A stretch of DNA of 64,000 bases. Source: Vreelandella aquamarina. GTDB lineage: Bacteria > Pseudomonadota > Gammaproteobacteria > Pseudomonadales > Halomonadaceae. Location of the stretch: contig NZ_JABYQT010000006.1 in NCBI RefSeq assembly GCF_020075495.1, positions 124,001-188,000 of the forward strand, read 5' to 3'. The position numbers and the translations under genes are program-made. A model generated the notes under the pieces. That model saw nothing but the letters and a program-made list of their open reading frames with translations. It was not told where the DNA came from and did not search any database. Shown piece after piece: positions 62,528 to 64,000 of this stretch (the stretch's first letter is position 1; each line of letters opens with the position of its first letter).

Positions 62528-63562
62528 TTACTGGCTTTCCAAACCCTTCAGCAGCTCGTCATGGAAGCGCTCCGGCGCCTGAATCTGCGGGGAGTGACCA
62601 AGCTCCGGGAACTCGACCAGCGTCGCCTGAGGGATGGCATCGCGCGCCTGCTCGCCCAATACCTCGTACCGGCCCAGCGTATCCTGCACCTCTTCCGGCG
62701 CCCGGTCTTTACCGATGGCGGTATTGTCCTGCTCGCCAATGAGCAGCAGCGTGGGCACCTGGAGCTCACCAAACTCGTGCACGACCGGCTGGGTGAAGAC
62801 CATGTCCGAGGTCAGCGCCTGGTTCCAGGCAACGCGCTCGCCATCTTCACCGGCGTACATGCCCGCCAGCATCTCGACCCAGCGGTCGTACTCGGGCTCC
62901 CAGGTGTCGACGTAGTAGGTGGAGCGCTGGTAGTCGCGAATGCCGTCCGCAGTGGTCTCGAGCTCGCTCGCGTAACCATCATCGATACTTTGATACGGCA
63001 CGCCCAGCGCTTTCCAGTCTTCCAGGCCAATCGGGTTGACCATGACCAGCAGCTCGGTCTGCTCCGGGTACATCAGCGCGAAGCGGGTAGCGAGCATGCC
63101 ACCCATGGAGTGGCCCATCACGGTAGCGTTTTCGATGCCCAGCTCGTCGAGTAGCGAGTGTGTGTTGTGAGCAAGCTGATGGAAGCTGAACTGATAGTGC
63201 TCGGGCTTGGTGGATTTGCAGAAACCGATCTGATCCGGGGCGATGACGCGATAGCCGGCACCGGTCAGCGCCTTGATGGTGGCCTCCCAGGTGCCCGCGC
63301 AGAAGTTCTTGCCGTGCATCAGCACCACCGTACGGCCGTTGGCGCTGCCCTCTTCCGGTTGAACGTCCAGATAGGCCATCTGCATATCCTGGCCCTGGGA
63401 TTCGAACTCGAAGCGCTCGACCGGGTAGGCGTAGTCGAAGCCGGAGAGTTCGCCGTCGAACGTGGGAGTATCGTCAGCAAAAACGCTGCCGGTCGTGCCT
63501 ACTGCAAGGGCGGCGCCGATAGCGCTTGCCAGCAGCGCGCGGGGGAAGGTGGGGCTTGCCAT
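62528..63562 (-). CDS. Exported alpha/beta hydrolase
   Basis: 344 aa from ATG 63562 with GAGGAT upstream. Sec signal peptide MASPTFPRALLASAIGAALA ending VFA. Catalytic triad positions: Ser in MGHSMGGMLATRFA, acid in LLIGEQDNTAIG and His in FPELGHSPQIQAPE; the HGK oxyanion strand is VLMHGKNFCAGTWE. Resembles periplasmic hydrolases such as haloalkane-dehalogenase-fold esterases. Substrate unknown. Confidence 0.87.
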   Translation of the reverse strand: MASPTFPRALLASAIGAALAVGTTGSVFADDTPTFDGELSGFDYAYPVERFEFESQGQDMQMAYLDVQPEEGSANGRTVVLMHGKNFCAGTWEATIKALTGAGYRVIAPDQIGFCKSTKPEHYQFSFHQLAHNTHSLLDELGIENATVMGHSMGGMLATRFALMYPEQTELLVMVNPIGLEDWKALGVPYQSIDDGYASELETTADGIRDYQRSTYYVDTWEPEYDRWVEMLAGMYAGEDGERVAWNQALTSDMVFTQPVVHEFGELQVPTLLLIGEQDNTAIGKDRAPEEVQDTLGRYEVLGEQARDAIPQATLVEFPELGHSPQIQAPERFHDELLKGLESQ

Positions 63563-63663
63563 TGGAAATATCCTCTCATCCATGAATGGGTTACACCGAT
63601 GAGTATGGCAAGCCTGGAATGAATGCGCCTGGAACGCCCCGCCCCAAAACCCGGCAAAACGTC

Positions 63664-63885
63664 TTACTTCCTGAACGTATCGATATACAGCGCTTCTACT
63701 TTATCCCGCGCCCACGGCGTTTTACGCAGGAACTTCAGCGAGGATTTGATGGAGGGATCGTTGTAGAAACAGTTAATGCGAATTCGTTCGTACAAGCCTT
63801 CCCAGCCGTAATGCTCGATCAGGCGGGTCACGATCTTTTCAAGCGTCAAACCGTGCAAGGGGTTGTTGGGTTGCGCAAGGGTCAT
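63664..63885 (-). CDS. VF530-family (DUF2132) small protein
   Basis: 73 aa from ATG 63885. The sequence [21 protein letters not shown], then [27 protein letters not shown], is the VF530 signature; the family is thought to bind DNA from its fold, but its role is not established. Nothing further is recognised from here to the window end. Confidence 0.88.
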   Translation of the reverse strand: MTLAQPNNPLHGLTLEKIVTRLIEHYGWEGLYERIRINCFYNDPSIKSSLKFLRKTPWARDKVEALYIDTFRK

Positions 63886-64000
63886 CAAGTCATTTCCGGT
63901 GTGTATGCCAAAGGGCCAATGGGATATTTTAACAGAGAAGCCTTCAGAGCTTACGAAAGTCGCCCATGGTCGAGCCTGCGCCGCTGCATTACCATTGAAA

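Noticed and set aside
1-64000. Mobile elements, CRISPR arrays, toxin-antitoxin or phage-defence islands
   Set aside because: No transposase, integrase, phage, Cas or defence-type protein and no spaced repeat array was found in any frame; the genes are ordinary metabolic, transport and envelope types.

Overview
This window reads as a chromosomal segment of a moderately halophilic gammaproteobacterium, most likely Halomonadaceae (Halomonas or a close relative). The evidence is high-GC coding sequence with AT-rich promoters, acidic secreted proteins, and a gammaproteobacterial gene repertoire (OpgGH, MntP, YaeQ, YghU, YgeA, LpxR, ModABC). I see no rRNA, tRNA, insertion sequence, prophage or CRISPR array. 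Coding density is high and almost all genes are intact. The first gene is cut by the window edge.

Layout. 1-5.2 kb: tripartite RND efflux operon (outer membrane factor, lipoprotein adaptor, RND pump). 5.6-14.7 kb: polyol (mannitol/arabitol type) operon with a SorC regulator, a binding-protein ABC transporter, a HAD phosphatase, mannitol 2-dehydrogenase and xylulokinase. 14.8-19.6 kb: housekeeping and stress genes (NIF3-like domain, two NUDIX enzymes, 2OG-Fe(II) oxygenase, PRC-barrel protein, OsmC, YcbX). 19.7-30.5 kb: a split gluconate/idonate regulon (gntR-gntK at one end, gntT-idnO-idnD at the other) joined by two matching GntR boxes and interrupted by ohrR-ohr, a YgeA racemase, a YghU-type GST, a DUF421 protein, LpxR and YaeQ. 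30.5-37.3 kb: acyl-CoA metabolism, an MFS transporter, a methyltransferase, a VOC protein, a DUF4870 protein and an acyltransferase. 37.3-44.8 kb: envelope glycans (manC, a sulfatase-fold membrane transferase, opgGH, FkbM methyltransferase). 44.8-53.0 kb: an unusual cluster described below. 53.0-56.2 kb: modE-modABC with a ModE-type operator. 56.4-64 kb: mntP, a C39-peptidase/GNAT fusion, a metalloprotease-like protein, katG, an unknown protein, an alpha/beta hydrolase and a VF530-family protein.

The region most worth attention is 44.8-53.0 kb. It groups paralogues of riboflavin/pterin enzymes: a creatininase/ArfB-type amidohydrolase, a GTP cyclohydrolase II with a degenerate N-terminal domain, a stand-alone RibD-type reductase and a divergent 6-pyruvoyltetrahydropterin-synthase homologue lacking the usual catalytic Cys. 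With them are a zinc-less MDR oxidoreductase, a GT4 glycosyltransferase fused to a methyltransferase, a YbhN-like flippase domain protein and a CDP-alcohol phosphatidyltransferase. Together they suggest a dedicated pathway for a GTP-derived pyrimidine/pterin-like compound that is glycosylated, methylated and possibly membrane-linked. That product is an inference; the gene identities are well supported.
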